Source: Bacteroidota bacterium
GTDB lineage: Bacteria > Bacteroidota > Bacteroidia > Bacteroidales > FEN-979
Length of the DNA: 38,178 bases
Reading direction: 5' to 3'
NCBI GenBank assembly: GCA_014382125.1
Contig: JACNKI010000071.1
Location: 1-38,178 of the forward strand
Shown here: positions 18,132-26,887 of the stretch, piece by piece
How positions within the stretch are numbered: the first letter of the stretch is position 1
Layout of the letters: every line of letters starts with the position of its first letter
Notes under the pieces: generated by a model
Seen by the model: the letters and a program-made list of their open reading frames with translations, nothing else
Database searches by the model: none
Told to the model about the DNA's origin: nothing
Position numbers and translations under genes: made by a program

Positions 18132-19454
18132 TTACGGGAATAACACCCCGGGATATTTAGTGATATCCACATACGGGAGAGTACTTCCATACTGGGCGTT
18201 GATCGATTCAATGAAAAAGTTCGCAGCAACAGCATTTCCACGGGGAGTAAGATGAATGCCATCCAGGGAGAAGCCTCCACCTTCGATAAACTTTGTATTC
18301 ACTTCTACACCGTCCCAGATCATACCGGGTTGTAACTCTTTCAGTTTGGCGTTCATATCCACCCAGGCTATACCGTTGGTCTGTGCCAGGCCTTTTATGG
18401 TCTGATTGTAACCGGCAATTGCAGTTTCAATGTTGGTGATCTCATCCTGTGTCAGCACAAACTGACTAGGAATCGGCCAGGGAGTTAAGGTGATGGAACT
18501 GATCAGACCCATCCCGTAACACTTCATGGAATCCTGGGGAGCGGTTAACAGAACAAGCTCTCCAGGTTGCATCTGGCGAACCTTAAAGAGAGGATGAGGC
18601 GAGGTAGGATCTGCTACCAGAAAAGGATTGGGGCCAGCATGATAAACAAAGGGCAATTGGAATAAAGACATGGCGTGGTTGACCAAATTCGCAAGGCTGT
18701 CGTTCAGCACCAACCCGTTGTATGGGATAGTTGTAAAGAATGGAACGGTTGTGATTTCCGGGATATTGGCAATAATCCCTTTCGCACCGTTGCCAACCAG
18801 ACTTTGAACCACCTGACCCATCGCAAATCCGAAGGTCTGCTGATCTGTAATCGAATCACCAACCCCACCGGATGTAGCGTATCCAAGTACATCGTTATTG
18901 CCTAGCCAGAGAGCAAAGAATGTAGGATTCAGCGGAGCAATCTCCTGGATCACCATATTGGTAGGAGAGGTAGCGAAACGGGCGTAATAGGGATTCATCA
19001 GAGCATATCCGGGAACAAGCAGATGGAATGATTTGGCGCCCGGGATCCCCAGATTATTCACCAGATACCCAACGGGCCCAAGTGGTTCTCTGGGACCAAT
19101 ATCGGGAACAGGCCCAAGAGAAGTTCCAGCACAACTGGTTGCGTAACCCAGTTTTAACCTGGGCATTGAACCTGGAAATTCCACACCATATTCACTGGTG
19201 ACAATCGGTTGTACAAAATTACCACCCCCGACAAGTTTAAACTGGTTGGCCATCAGGTTTGCGAAAGAGGTTTCCTGTGCTGATTTGTATAATGCTCCGT
19301 CAGCAAATCCAGCCATAAGTGAATTTCCAACCGCAACGAAGCTTGTGAAGTTTGCACTGCCCGTGGTGGGCGTCAATTCGTCAATCTTCGGTTCACAACC
19401 GGCAAGAATGACGAAGGAGATAAGGATATAAATCAGTTTTTTCATAGCGTTCAA
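18132..19454 (-). CDS. SGNH/GDSL-like hydrolase lipoprotein
   Basis: Lipoprotein signal LAGCEPK; FVAVGNSLMAGFADG (block I); FALWLGNNDVLGY; SLDGIHLTPRGNAVAANFF. Confidence 0.8.
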   Translation of the reverse strand: MNAMKKLIYILISFVILAGCEPKIDELTPTTGSANFTSFVAVGNSLMAGFADGALYKSAQETSFANLMANQFKLVGGGNFVQPIVTSEYGVEFPGSMPRLKLGYATSCAGTSLGPVPDIGPREPLGPVGYLVNNLGIPGAKSFHLLVPGYALMNPYYARFATSPTNMVIQEIAPLNPTFFALWLGNNDVLGYATSGGVGDSITDQQTFGFAMGQVVQSLVGNGAKGIIANIPEITTVPFFTTIPYNGLVLNDSLANLVNHAMSLFQLPFVYHAGPNPFLVADPTSPHPLFKVRQMQPGELVLLTAPQDSMKCYGMGLISSITLTPWPIPSQFVLTQDEITNIETAIAGYNQTIKGLAQTNGIAWVDMNAKLKELQPGMIWDGVEVNTKFIEGGGFSLDGIHLTPRGNAVAANFFIESINAQYGSTLPYVDITKYPGVLFP

Positions 19455-19464
19455 GATTTTAGAG

Positions 19465-20691
19465 TTAGAAATTGTATGTTAAACCGATACCGGGAATATA
19501 GATTTGGCTCTTGTATGTGCCGGAGAAGTTCTCCGGGCTATAGGTGCCTTCCCGTTCCAATCCCATCACATATAGAAACGCAGCATCGATACTGAATCCT
19601 TTGAACGGAAATACAGATAATCCTGCTGTGAGTCCGATTTGATTCATGCTCGGTGTCTGTGGATTGAGAAAACCATCCGGTACGGGTGTAGGATCAAAAT
19701 ACCCACCCAACCTTGCCGTGATGATTTTGTTGATCTTGTACTGAAAACCAATACGTGGGATCAGCTTGTTCTCATACATGGCCGGTGCCACTGTTTGATC
19801 GAGGGTAGCTGTTTTAGTTTTAAAGTCGAATACCAGCGTATCATAAGCATTCCAGAAGACATAACAGAGGTTGATCCCGATCAGGAATTTTTCTTTAATC
19901 TCATAGGAGATGCCAAAGTCAAGGTTTGCCGGAAGAGGTAATGATGTAGAAACCTTCGTGTCAGGAAAACTTGATTGAAGGGCAGACGGAACGCTAAAGG
20001 TGGCATCGCCTTCATCAACCTTCATGTTGATCCGCGAACGATAACTCACTCCAATATCCAACCCTTTGACAGGCCGGACAAAGATCCCGCCGTTAAATCC
20101 GACGTTGTATGCGTTTCCGGTAATTGTAGCTTTCCCTTCGGTACCATTCTGTCCCTCAAGTGGTAACGCTTTGTTAAGTTCCACGTTACCGAATGCAAGC
20201 ACAAGGCCAAAACCGATACCGAAGACATCTTTGATCTTGTAAGAGAAAGAGGGCTGAACAGTAATGGCTTTGAAAGCCAGGTCCTGAATCAGGTAACGCC
20301 CCTGCCAGGTTTCTCCCCAGGATAATTTGTTGCCGTATGGCGTATTCACAGCAATCCCGATACTAAGGTCATCAAAGGGTTTAAACGCTGCATAAAAGTA
20401 TAAAGGAGTGTTGAGGATATTGTCGATGTTGTATTGGCCCATCACATCCTTTGGCTGGAAAGTCGTCCGGGCCATCAGCAGGCTGACACCTCCTGAGAAG
20501 CTGAATTTAGACGATACAAAAGCCATCGCACCAGGATTATAAAAGATGCTGCTTGCATCATACGCCAGGGAGGTTCCAATCAAACCCATCCCAATGTTAC
20601 GCATGCTATGCAAACTCACCTGGTAACCACCGCCGAAAGTTGTGGTTACTGCCAGACAGATACCCAGCAGTAAAGCTGTAAATCTCCGCAT
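19465..20691 (-). CDS. OmpP1/FadL-family outer membrane transporter
   Basis: GGGYQVSLHSMRNIGMGLIGTSLAYDASSIFYNPGAMAFV; beta-strand pattern; GTYKSQIYIPGIGLTYNF C-terminus. Confidence 0.85.
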   Translation of the reverse strand: MRRFTALLLGICLAVTTTFGGGYQVSLHSMRNIGMGLIGTSLAYDASSIFYNPGAMAFVSSKFSFSGGVSLLMARTTFQPKDVMGQYNIDNILNTPLYFYAAFKPFDDLSIGIAVNTPYGNKLSWGETWQGRYLIQDLAFKAITVQPSFSYKIKDVFGIGFGLVLAFGNVELNKALPLEGQNGTEGKATITGNAYNVGFNGGIFVRPVKGLDIGVSYRSRINMKVDEGDATFSVPSALQSSFPDTKVSTSLPLPANLDFGISYEIKEKFLIGINLCYVFWNAYDTLVFDFKTKTATLDQTVAPAMYENKLIPRIGFQYKINKIITARLGGYFDPTPVPDGFLNPQTPSMNQIGLTAGLSVFPFKGFSIDAAFLYVMGLEREGTYSPENFSGTYKSQIYIPGIGLTYNF

Positions 20692-20788
20692 AGTGTTTGT
20701 TTTTGGTTAATACTTGGTTGCAATAATACAAAAAAATAAACTTGCAAGTAATTATCTGGTCAAAATGTTATGGCTTCATCATATCATC

Positions 20789-20900
20789 ATCGAGTATCGA
20801 GCACCGAGCATCCAGCATCGAGCATCGAGCATCCAAAATCGAGCATCCAGCATCGAGCATCGAGCATCCAACATCGAGTATCGAGTATCGAGCATCCAAT
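20789..20900. repeat. Degenerate heptamer array, 16 consecutive units of ATC[G/C]A[G/A]N (112 bp)
   Basis: ATCGAGT ATCGAGC ACCGAGC ATCCAGC ATCGAGC ATCGAGC ATCCAAA ATCGAGC ATCCAGC ATCGAGC ATCGAGC ATCCAAC ATCGAGT ATCGAGT ATCGAGC ATCCAAT, with no phase slip. Confidence 0.97.
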
Positions 20901-20907
20901 TAATTAG

Positions 20908-20915
20908 TACTTTTG
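20908..20915 (+). promoter_or_regulatory. Bacteroidota -7 box TACTTTTG just downstream of the heptamer array
   Basis: TAnnTTTG match 20 nt before the ATG at 20935. Confidence 0.55.
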
Positions 20916-20934
20916 CGCCTTAAAATTATCGAGA

Positions 20935-21639
20935 ATGAAACTAAGCGTTGGAGATAAAGTAAAATACCTGAATGCTACAGGAGGAGGTGTTGTCACGAAG
21001 GTGATCGACAGCAAGATGGTAATGGTTTCGGATCAGGATGGATTTGAGATTCCGACCCTGATAAGCGAGCTGGTCAGGATCGTTCACGAGGAGGCAGGAG
21101 CCAGGTTTTTTAATGAACGTTTTGAGACACCATCAAATCCGGAGAATGATCATGGAAAAGTGCGTTCTGAGGAAGAGGAACTTCAGCTGGAATCCCTTGA
21201 TCCACGCTTGATAAGAAACCGTAAGTCCGAGGATATCTACCTGGCATACGTCCCTCACGATCAGAAGTGGCTGATCACAGGCCTGGTAGATATCTATCTC
21301 ATTAACAACACATCTTTTGATCTGATCTATAACCTTTTTCACCGAATTACCCGGGACCAATACAGGGGAATCGATTACGGCTCACTCTACGCTAATACCC
21401 GATATCTGTTGGATACGGTCAGCCGTGAAGATCTTAACCTGTGGTCTGATGGATCCCTTCAGTTTCTCTTTCATAAAGAACAACTGAATAATGTTCTTCC
21501 CCCATTTAATTCAGATTTTAGAATCGAGGGAAAGAAATTTCATAATGAAGGAGCCTACCGCGAATCTCCACTAATCAGAGAGAAAGGGATTATTGTCAAG
21601 GTGGTCTCACTAAGTGACTATCTGCTAGAGAAGGAATAA
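20935..21639 (+). CDS. DUF2027-like protein lacking the usual C-terminal Smr domain
   Basis: MKLSVGDKVKYLNATGGGVVTKVIDSKMVMVSDQDGFEIPTLISELVRI resembles the N-terminus of Bacteroidota DUF2027/Smr proteins; the ORF stops at 234 aa. Confidence 0.7.
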   Translation: MKLSVGDKVKYLNATGGGVVTKVIDSKMVMVSDQDGFEIPTLISELVRIVHEEAGARFFNERFETPSNPENDHGKVRSEEEELQLESLDPRLIRNRKSEDIYLAYVPHDQKWLITGLVDIYLINNTSFDLIYNLFHRITRDQYRGIDYGSLYANTRYLLDTVSREDLNLWSDGSLQFLFHKEQLNNVLPPFNSDFRIEGKKFHNEGAYRESPLIREKGIIVKVVSLSDYLLEKE

Positions 21640-23331
21640 CTATCGGCTAACCGATATTTTCCTCGTATAGACTTTATTACCTGTGGTTAATTGCAGGATA
21701 TAGACACCTGGCGTCAGGTTCCGTGCATCAATCTCAACCTGGTGTTCACCGGCTGACAGATACCCCGGTCGGAGATTCCGAACCTTTTGTCCGAATGTGT
21801 TGTATAAGTTTAACTCCACGTTATCCGGATTAACCAGATAGAAATAGGCTCTGGTTACACCTGAGGTTGGATTGGGAAAGACCTTGAGTGCACGTGTTTG
21901 ATCAAAGAGATCAAGGGCAGAAACCAGATTGGCATTAAATTCTGTCATCTCTTTATCTGTGAAGTTTCCTCCCGAAGCAATTTCGGTACCCTGATCATCT
22001 TGTAACATGTAGAGCCCGTTTCCATGACTACAGCAGATCCCTTGTCCGCCGGCATCATAAATAGTAAAGGTGTAACACCCTTCAACCGGAATCTCAATGG
22101 TATCGCGGTGGATGACTCCGGGAACGGAATAGGGCCCACCACTTTCAATCACCGTGCCCTGATCATCTTTTACATCCCATGTAGTCTCTTCAGGATTATC
22201 ATCGGTTTTGACAAAAAGATAAAGTGTGAATGTGGTAGCCTCAGCACTGATAATGCCAAAGTTGATAGTGTCATTCTTAGGATACTCATCTGTATTGCTG
22301 TTCGGGTTATCAGTATATACCTTGAGTACATTGGTGGCTTCTGGTGTAAAGGCGTATTCCGGTAAATTAATAATAGCCCTCTCCAGTGGACCAATTGAAC
22401 CTGTCCAGCTTTCAGTGACTACTGAACCATCATTGACCTTATAACTGAGGTCAAACGATGTGATGTTATTATTGCCGTTGTTTCGTATTGTTACAATTGG
22501 ATTAACTAAGCCACTGCAGTTTGTGACAGAGACGTTGGAGACATCAAGAACCTGGAGATCCCGGTCGTATGGAAGGGTCACCATGTCGGTCGAACTGTTG
22601 GCAGCCTGGTGAACCTCTTTGGTTGTTTTATCCTGAACGAAACCGACTGCGGCAAGCTCATCAATTTCATATACCTGATCAGGTTCAAAAGGCCAGCTTG
22701 TCTCAATGATAAGATAATCACCCGCTTCAAAGTCTGAGAAGGAAGTTCCAATATGGGATGGTAACATTTTTTTCATGACGTGATCAAAATCGGTCTCTCC
22801 GTTAGTACCTGGAGGGGAAGCGAATTGAACCAACTTCTCGATGACGACATTATGCGCAACCATGTTTCCACTAACAGCCTCAGTCGCAGAGGCAACCATA
22901 GTAACGAATATCTCATCCTGTGCGGCGGATATCGTGTGTTGAAGTGAGATCTCGAAAGGAGATGAAACAGCACTTCGGTTATTGATCACAGACCACTGTA
23001 GACTATTACCACTTCCATTATAGACATTTCCGTCAACTACTGAATATGGGACGAAATTGACATTGTAGTAACTCCTTCTGGCATTATTTTCGGGAATATT
23101 TGCCAGATACATCGGATCATTCCCGGGAGCCGGCCAGCTCATATGGTAAAAGATTGCCGTAAAGACAGTTGGATTGGACATTAGCCACCCGTGAATTTTG
23201 GCATTTGCTGTCACGCAGGGCCCGCATGTTGAGGAGGTAAACTCCTCTAATAAAACCAACCGTTGTGTTTGCCCGAGTCCAACTGAACTCAGAACAAAAA
23301 CCAATACGATAATAAAGAGTAATTTTTTCAT
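21640..23331 (-). CDS. Omp28-like/thioredoxin-fold secreted protein with T9SS sorting domain
   Basis: LVLLEEFTSSTCGPCVTANAKIHGW; C-terminus VFPNPTSGVTRAYFYL...GVYILQLTTGNKVYTRKISVSR. Confidence 0.82.
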   Translation of the reverse strand: MKKLLFIIVLVFVLSSVGLGQTQRLVLLEEFTSSTCGPCVTANAKIHGWLMSNPTVFTAIFYHMSWPAPGNDPMYLANIPENNARRSYYNVNFVPYSVVDGNVYNGSGNSLQWSVINNRSAVSSPFEISLQHTISAAQDEIFVTMVASATEAVSGNMVAHNVVIEKLVQFASPPGTNGETDFDHVMKKMLPSHIGTSFSDFEAGDYLIIETSWPFEPDQVYEIDELAAVGFVQDKTTKEVHQAANSSTDMVTLPYDRDLQVLDVSNVSVTNCSGLVNPIVTIRNNGNNNITSFDLSYKVNDGSVVTESWTGSIGPLERAIINLPEYAFTPEATNVLKVYTDNPNSNTDEYPKNDTINFGIISAEATTFTLYLFVKTDDNPEETTWDVKDDQGTVIESGGPYSVPGVIHRDTIEIPVEGCYTFTIYDAGGQGICCSHGNGLYMLQDDQGTEIASGGNFTDKEMTEFNANLVSALDLFDQTRALKVFPNPTSGVTRAYFYLVNPDNVELNLYNTFGQKVRNLRPGYLSAGEHQVEIDARNLTPGVYILQLTTGNKVYTRKISVSR

Positions 23332-23435
23332 TTTTTAAATGCGAATGTTTCAATTGGTAAAGATACCACTTTTCCTGTTGGGTTGCTTAAGTATCCAAAA
23401 AAACGGAAATAGAAACAGAATTGGATTTTATATAG

Positions 23436-23443
23436 TATCTTTG
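23436..23443 (+). promoter_or_regulatory. Bacteroidota -7 box TATCTTTG
   Basis: TAnnTTTG match about 45 nt before the downstream CDS. Confidence 0.5.
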
Positions 23444-23481
23444 CAAACACCAATAAAAATTCAACAAACCATCATACCTTA

Positions 23482-24213
23482 TTGATTATGAAAAAATTGT
23501 TATTATCTGTTTATTTACTTAGCATGGTAGCTTTTTTTGGCTATTCTCAAAGTCTTTCCCTCGATCATGAGGGTACTCCAGTACCAAACAATGGCAACGT
23601 AATCTATCCCGGGGAGCCTTCAAGCGCTTTGATTGAAGCCCATATCGGCGTGACCAATAATAGTGCAGCCACCTTAGATGTAATGTGCAAAAAAGTAGAA
23701 ATCTCCCTCATTCCTGGTTCCAATAACACCTTTTGCTGGGGGGGGCTTTGCTATGATACCCTTATTTATGTTTCATTGGATCCAGAGGTAATCGCACCAG
23801 GCGAGACAAATACAATGTTTATTGGGGAATATAAACCCAAAGAACATGCAGGGGAAACGATAATCAGGTATGTGTTTTTCGACCGGAGCAATGCCAATGA
23901 TTCTGTTTGTTTCCAATCGTTGTACCAAGCCTATCCGTTAGGTATTGAGGATCAGAAAGGCTTAGCTGCACTCTCCAAAGCCTATCCGAACCCAGCTACC
24001 ACACAAACATCTTTCAATTACGTTGTTGAGACGGGTGCACATGCAACGCTGGTAGTAAGGAATGTCCTTGGTTCAACTGTGAAGGAGGTGTTATTGGCAG
24101 GATCAGGAGTCGCACGTATCTCCACACTGGATCTCTCAGAAGGAATCTATTTCTACAGCCTCGTTATGAACGGACAGATTAAATCAACCAGAAAGCTGGT
24201 CGTTTCACACTAG
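23482..24213 (+). CDS. Small secreted protein with T9SS sorting domain
   Basis: Signal peptide MKKLLLSVYLLSMVAFFGYSQ; C-terminus AYPNPATTQTSFNYV...GIYFYSLVMNGQIKSTRKLVVSH. A start at 23488 is also possible. Confidence 0.78.
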   Translation: MIMKKLLLSVYLLSMVAFFGYSQSLSLDHEGTPVPNNGNVIYPGEPSSALIEAHIGVTNNSAATLDVMCKKVEISLIPGSNNTFCWGGLCYDTLIYVSLDPEVIAPGETNTMFIGEYKPKEHAGETIIRYVFFDRSNANDSVCFQSLYQAYPLGIEDQKGLAALSKAYPNPATTQTSFNYVVETGAHATLVVRNVLGSTVKEVLLAGSGVARISTLDLSEGIYFYSLVMNGQIKSTRKLVVSH

Positions 24214-24216
24214 GTT

Positions 24217-24305
24217 ACGTAGGGACGTAGGGATGTAAGGAAGTAGGGACGAGGTTCAAGATTCAAATATCCAGTTATCCAGTTATCCAGGATCAAGCAT
24301 CAAAC
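24217..24305. repeat. Composite array: four ACGTAGGG-type octamers (24217-24248), then ATCCAGTT/ATCCAGG/ATCAAGC/ATCAAAC units (24269-24305)
   Basis: Periods of 8 then 8/7, read directly; overlaps the metK stop codon. Confidence 0.8.
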
Positions 24306-25643
24306 GTTAAAAGCTTTTTTCAATCTCTCTACGTAATCCAGCTTCTCCCAGGCAAAGAACTCTACCTTTTTCAGGTAAATATCTTTGTTGAGGCCATTCC
24401 CTTTTTTCGCTTTAGATCCTTTCACCGGATAATAAACTTCAATGGTTTTCGTGTATGGATCCCGTCCTAAATGCCCGTAAGATGCGGTAGGCAGAAAAAT
24501 AGGATTCTTCAGACCGAATCGTTCAATGATGGAAAATGGTCGCATGTCAAAGACCTTATTGATCTTCTCAGCGATCTTGCCATCAGTGAGTGTTCTGCCC
24601 TTTTTATCTGTAACTTTTGCTGTTCCCAATGTATCGACGTAAAGTCCGACCGGTTGGGCTATACCAATTGCATAGGCAACCTGGATCAGCACTTGATCGG
24701 CAATGCCTGCTGCCACCATATTTTTGGCAATATGGCGTGCTGCATAGGCTGCTGAACGGTCAACTTTCGAAGGATCTTTCCCGGAAAAAGCACCGCCACC
24801 ATGTGCCCCATGGCCACCGTATGTGTCGACAATGATTTTACGACCGGTTAAACCGGTATCGCCGTGAGGTCCCCCGATCACAAATTTTCCGGTCGGATTC
24901 ACAAAAAGTTTGTAATCATCTGAAAAAAGCCTCTTTACTCGGGCCGGTAATGTCTTCTTCGCCCTGGGGATCAGGAATTGTTCCACATCTTCGCGGATCT
25001 TATCCTGCATCTCTTTTTCTGCTGTTTTCAAAGCCCTGGCCCCTTTGTTTCTAGGGAGAATAAAATCATCATGCTGAGTGCTGATCACGATCGTATCGAT
25101 CCGTTTTGGTTGACCCTTATCATCGTATTCAATCGTTACCTGTGATTTGGAATCGGGTCTCAGGTATTTCATTTTTCGTCCTTCCCTGCGAATGGCAGCC
25201 AGTTCCTGTAGCAGAATATGAGCTAATTCACTTGAGAGAGGCATTAAGTTGTCCATCTCACGGCAGGCATAACCGAACATCATGCCTTGGTCACCGGCTC
25301 CTTGATCTTCTTTTTTTTCTCTTACAACTCCCTGGTTAATATCAGATGATTGTTCATGAATAGTTGAAATGACCCCGCATGAATCGCTATCGAAACGGTA
25401 TTCAGCCTTTGTATATCCAATATCCCGGATTACTCGTCGTACCGTCTCCTGAACATCCACCCAGCCTTCCGTACGAACTTCTCCACCACATACCACAAGG
25501 CCGGTAGTAACAAAGGTTTCACAAGCAACTTTGGATTCTGGATCCCAGCGTAAAAATTCATCAAGTAATGCGTCCGATATCTGATCGGCAACTTTATCCG
25601 GATGCCCTTCGGAAACTGACTCCGATGTAAATAAAAATCCCAT
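24300..25643 (-). CDS. metK: S-adenosylmethionine synthase
   Basis: [80 protein letters not shown]. Confidence 0.97.
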   Translation of the reverse strand: MGFLFTSESVSEGHPDKVADQISDALLDEFLRWDPESKVACETFVTTGLVVCGGEVRTEGWVDVQETVRRVIRDIGYTKAEYRFDSDSCGVISTIHEQSSDINQGVVREKKEDQGAGDQGMMFGYACREMDNLMPLSSELAHILLQELAAIRREGRKMKYLRPDSKSQVTIEYDDKGQPKRIDTIVISTQHDDFILPRNKGARALKTAEKEMQDKIREDVEQFLIPRAKKTLPARVKRLFSDDYKLFVNPTGKFVIGGPHGDTGLTGRKIIVDTYGGHGAHGGGAFSGKDPSKVDRSAAYAARHIAKNMVAAGIADQVLIQVAYAIGIAQPVGLYVDTLGTAKVTDKKGRTLTDGKIAEKINKVFDMRPFSIIERFGLKNPIFLPTASYGHLGRDPYTKTIEVYYPVKGSKAKKGNGLNKDIYLKKVEFFAWEKLDYVERLKKAFNV

Positions 25644-25710
25644 AATCTGAATGTCTTTAGTTTTGATTTAGTTAACTTACGAAAGGGAAGGGATTTGATA
25701 GTTGGAATGG

Positions 25711-25764
25711 CTATTGGTTTAGCATTTTTTCCAGTGGTTGCAATCAATCAAATCTTTCCACCCT
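25711..25764 (-). ncRNA. Candidate SAM-II riboswitch aptamer in the metK 5' leader
   Basis: Minus-strand AGGGUGGAAAGAUUUGAUUGAUUGCAACCACUGGAAAAAAUGCUAAACCAAUAG. P1 GGUGG/CCACU; pseudoknot UGC(A)/(A)UGC... and AUUG/CAAU; conserved-looking GAUUU, AUUGCAA and GCUAAA blocks; upstream of metK. Confidence 0.78.
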
Positions 25765-25771
25765 GCAAGTG

Positions 25772-25779
25772 CAAAATTA
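25772..25779 (-). promoter_or_regulatory. Bacteroidota -7 box (TAATTTTG on minus) upstream of the candidate riboswitch
   Basis: CAAAATTA on +; places the TSS just 5' of the aptamer. Confidence 0.5.
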
Positions 25780-25836
25780 CACCTTTTTTAATTAGGAATG
25801 AAGAAAAGTTTGAATGAAACAATGTTGCAATATATC

Positions 25837-25884
25837 AATGCAGGAATGCAGGAATGCATTTTTACGTCTCACGTCTCACGTTTT
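25837..25884. repeat. Composite array: AATGCAGG octamers (25837-25860) and ACGTCTC heptamers (25864-25884)
   Basis: AATGCAGG AATGCAGG AATGCATT ... ACGTCTC ACGTCTC ACGTTTT; the second part overlaps the gldA-like stop codon at 25876. Confidence 0.75.
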
Positions 25885-26817
25885 CGTCAGTTCCTGAAAC
25901 ACCTCCTCCAGTTTTTGTTCGTCACGTTGAAGGGAGAGAACGGTAAGACCATTATCAACTGCAAACTGAAAAACAGCCGGCCGGATATCTATTTCGGTTG
26001 TGGATTCAAGATGCCAGATATTGGATCCTGGATCCCGGGTCCTTGATGCTGGAGAGATCGTATTCTTAACTCCATGAATCGATTTGAGGTTCTTTTCTTC
26101 GACCAATTTATCGAATTCGACTTTGACGATTACCTTCGACGATTGAATCTTCTGCAGGTTTTTCGTTTTATCATCGGCAACGATCTCACCTTTGTGGATA
26201 ATGATCGTCCGGTTACATATCGCCTCCACCTCCTGAATAATATGGGTCGACATCATGATCGTCTTTTCGCGTCCGATCTGACTGATCAGGTTCCGGATCT
26301 CCACAATCTGGTTGGGATCCAGCCCTGAAGTTGGCTCATCCAGTATTAACACTTCCGGATCGTGAAGCAATGCCTGCGCCAGACCCACCCGCTGCCGGTA
26401 CCCCCTCGATAACGTCCCGATCTGTTTGTGCTGCTCAACCTGTAATCCGGTTAATTCAAGTATCTCTGAAATCCGGGATCTGGGATCCGGGATCTGGGAT
26501 CCGCGATGCTCAATATTTCCAATGAACTGCAAAAACTCCTTCACATACAGATCAAGGTACAACGGATTGTTTTCCGGCAGATAACCTACCCGTCTCCTCA
26601 CCTCAATCGATTGTTCCAGTACATCAAACCCGCAAACAGATGCATCCCCCGAAGTAGGAGGGATGTAACAGGTCAGAATCTTCATCAAAGTACTTTTACC
26701 AGCTCCGTTCGGGCCCAATAATCCAACCACCTCTCCCGGCTTGATATCGAGAGAAACATCATAAAGGGCTTTTTGAGTGCCGAACAATTTGGTAATATGA
26801 TCGACTTTGATGGACAT
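25876..26817 (-). CDS. gldA: ABC transporter ATP-binding protein, GldA-like
   Basis: GLLGPNGAGKSTLMKIL (Walker A), LSRGYRQRVGLAQALLHDPEVLILDEPTSGLDP (signature/Walker B); C-terminus VLSLQRDEQKLEEVFQELT. Start at MSIKVDHITKLFG. Confidence 0.83.
   Translation of the reverse strand: MSIKVDHITKLFGTQKALYDVSLDIKPGEVVGLLGPNGAGKSTLMKILTCYIPPTSGDASVCGFDVLEQSIEVRRRVGYLPENNPLYLDLYVKEFLQFIGNIEHRGSQIPDPRSRISEILELTGLQVEQHKQIGTLSRGYRQRVGLAQALLHDPEVLILDEPTSGLDPNQIVEIRNLISQIGREKTIMMSTHIIQEVEAICNRTIIIHKGEIVADDKTKNLQKIQSSKVIVKVEFDKLVEEKNLKSIHGVKNTISPASRTRDPGSNIWHLESTTEIDIRPAVFQFAVDNGLTVLSLQRDEQKLEEVFQELTKT
26021..26055. repeat. In-CDS heptamer array (5 units) in the gldA-like gene
   Basis: TTGGATC CTGGATC CCGGGTC CTTGATG CTGGAGA. 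Confidence 0.7.
26471..26505. repeat. In-CDS heptamer array (5 units) in the gldA-like gene
   Basis: ATCCGGG ATCTGGG ATCCGGG ATCTGGG ATCCGCG. Confidence 0.85.
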
Positions 26818-26840
26818 ATCTATTAGTTTGAAACAGGTTG

Positions 26841-26848
26841 CAAAAGTA
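26841..26848 (-). promoter_or_regulatory. Bacteroidota -7 box (TACTTTTG on minus) upstream of the gldA-like gene
   Basis: CAAAAGTA on +, about 24 nt before the chosen start. Confidence 0.5.
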
Positions 26849-26887
26849 CGGATATTTTCAATCTGCGGTAATCTGTAACATTCAATG

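Noticed and set aside
20789-20900. CRISPR interpretation of the repeat array
   Set aside because: Units are 7 bp with no spacers and there are no cas genes in the window.
20714-20923. 69-aa ORF with repeated peptide (IEYRAPSIQHRASSIQNRASSIEHRAS)
   Set aside because: Pure translation of the heptamer array (7 bp period gives a 7-aa repeat in any open frame). No start context and it overlaps a promoter.
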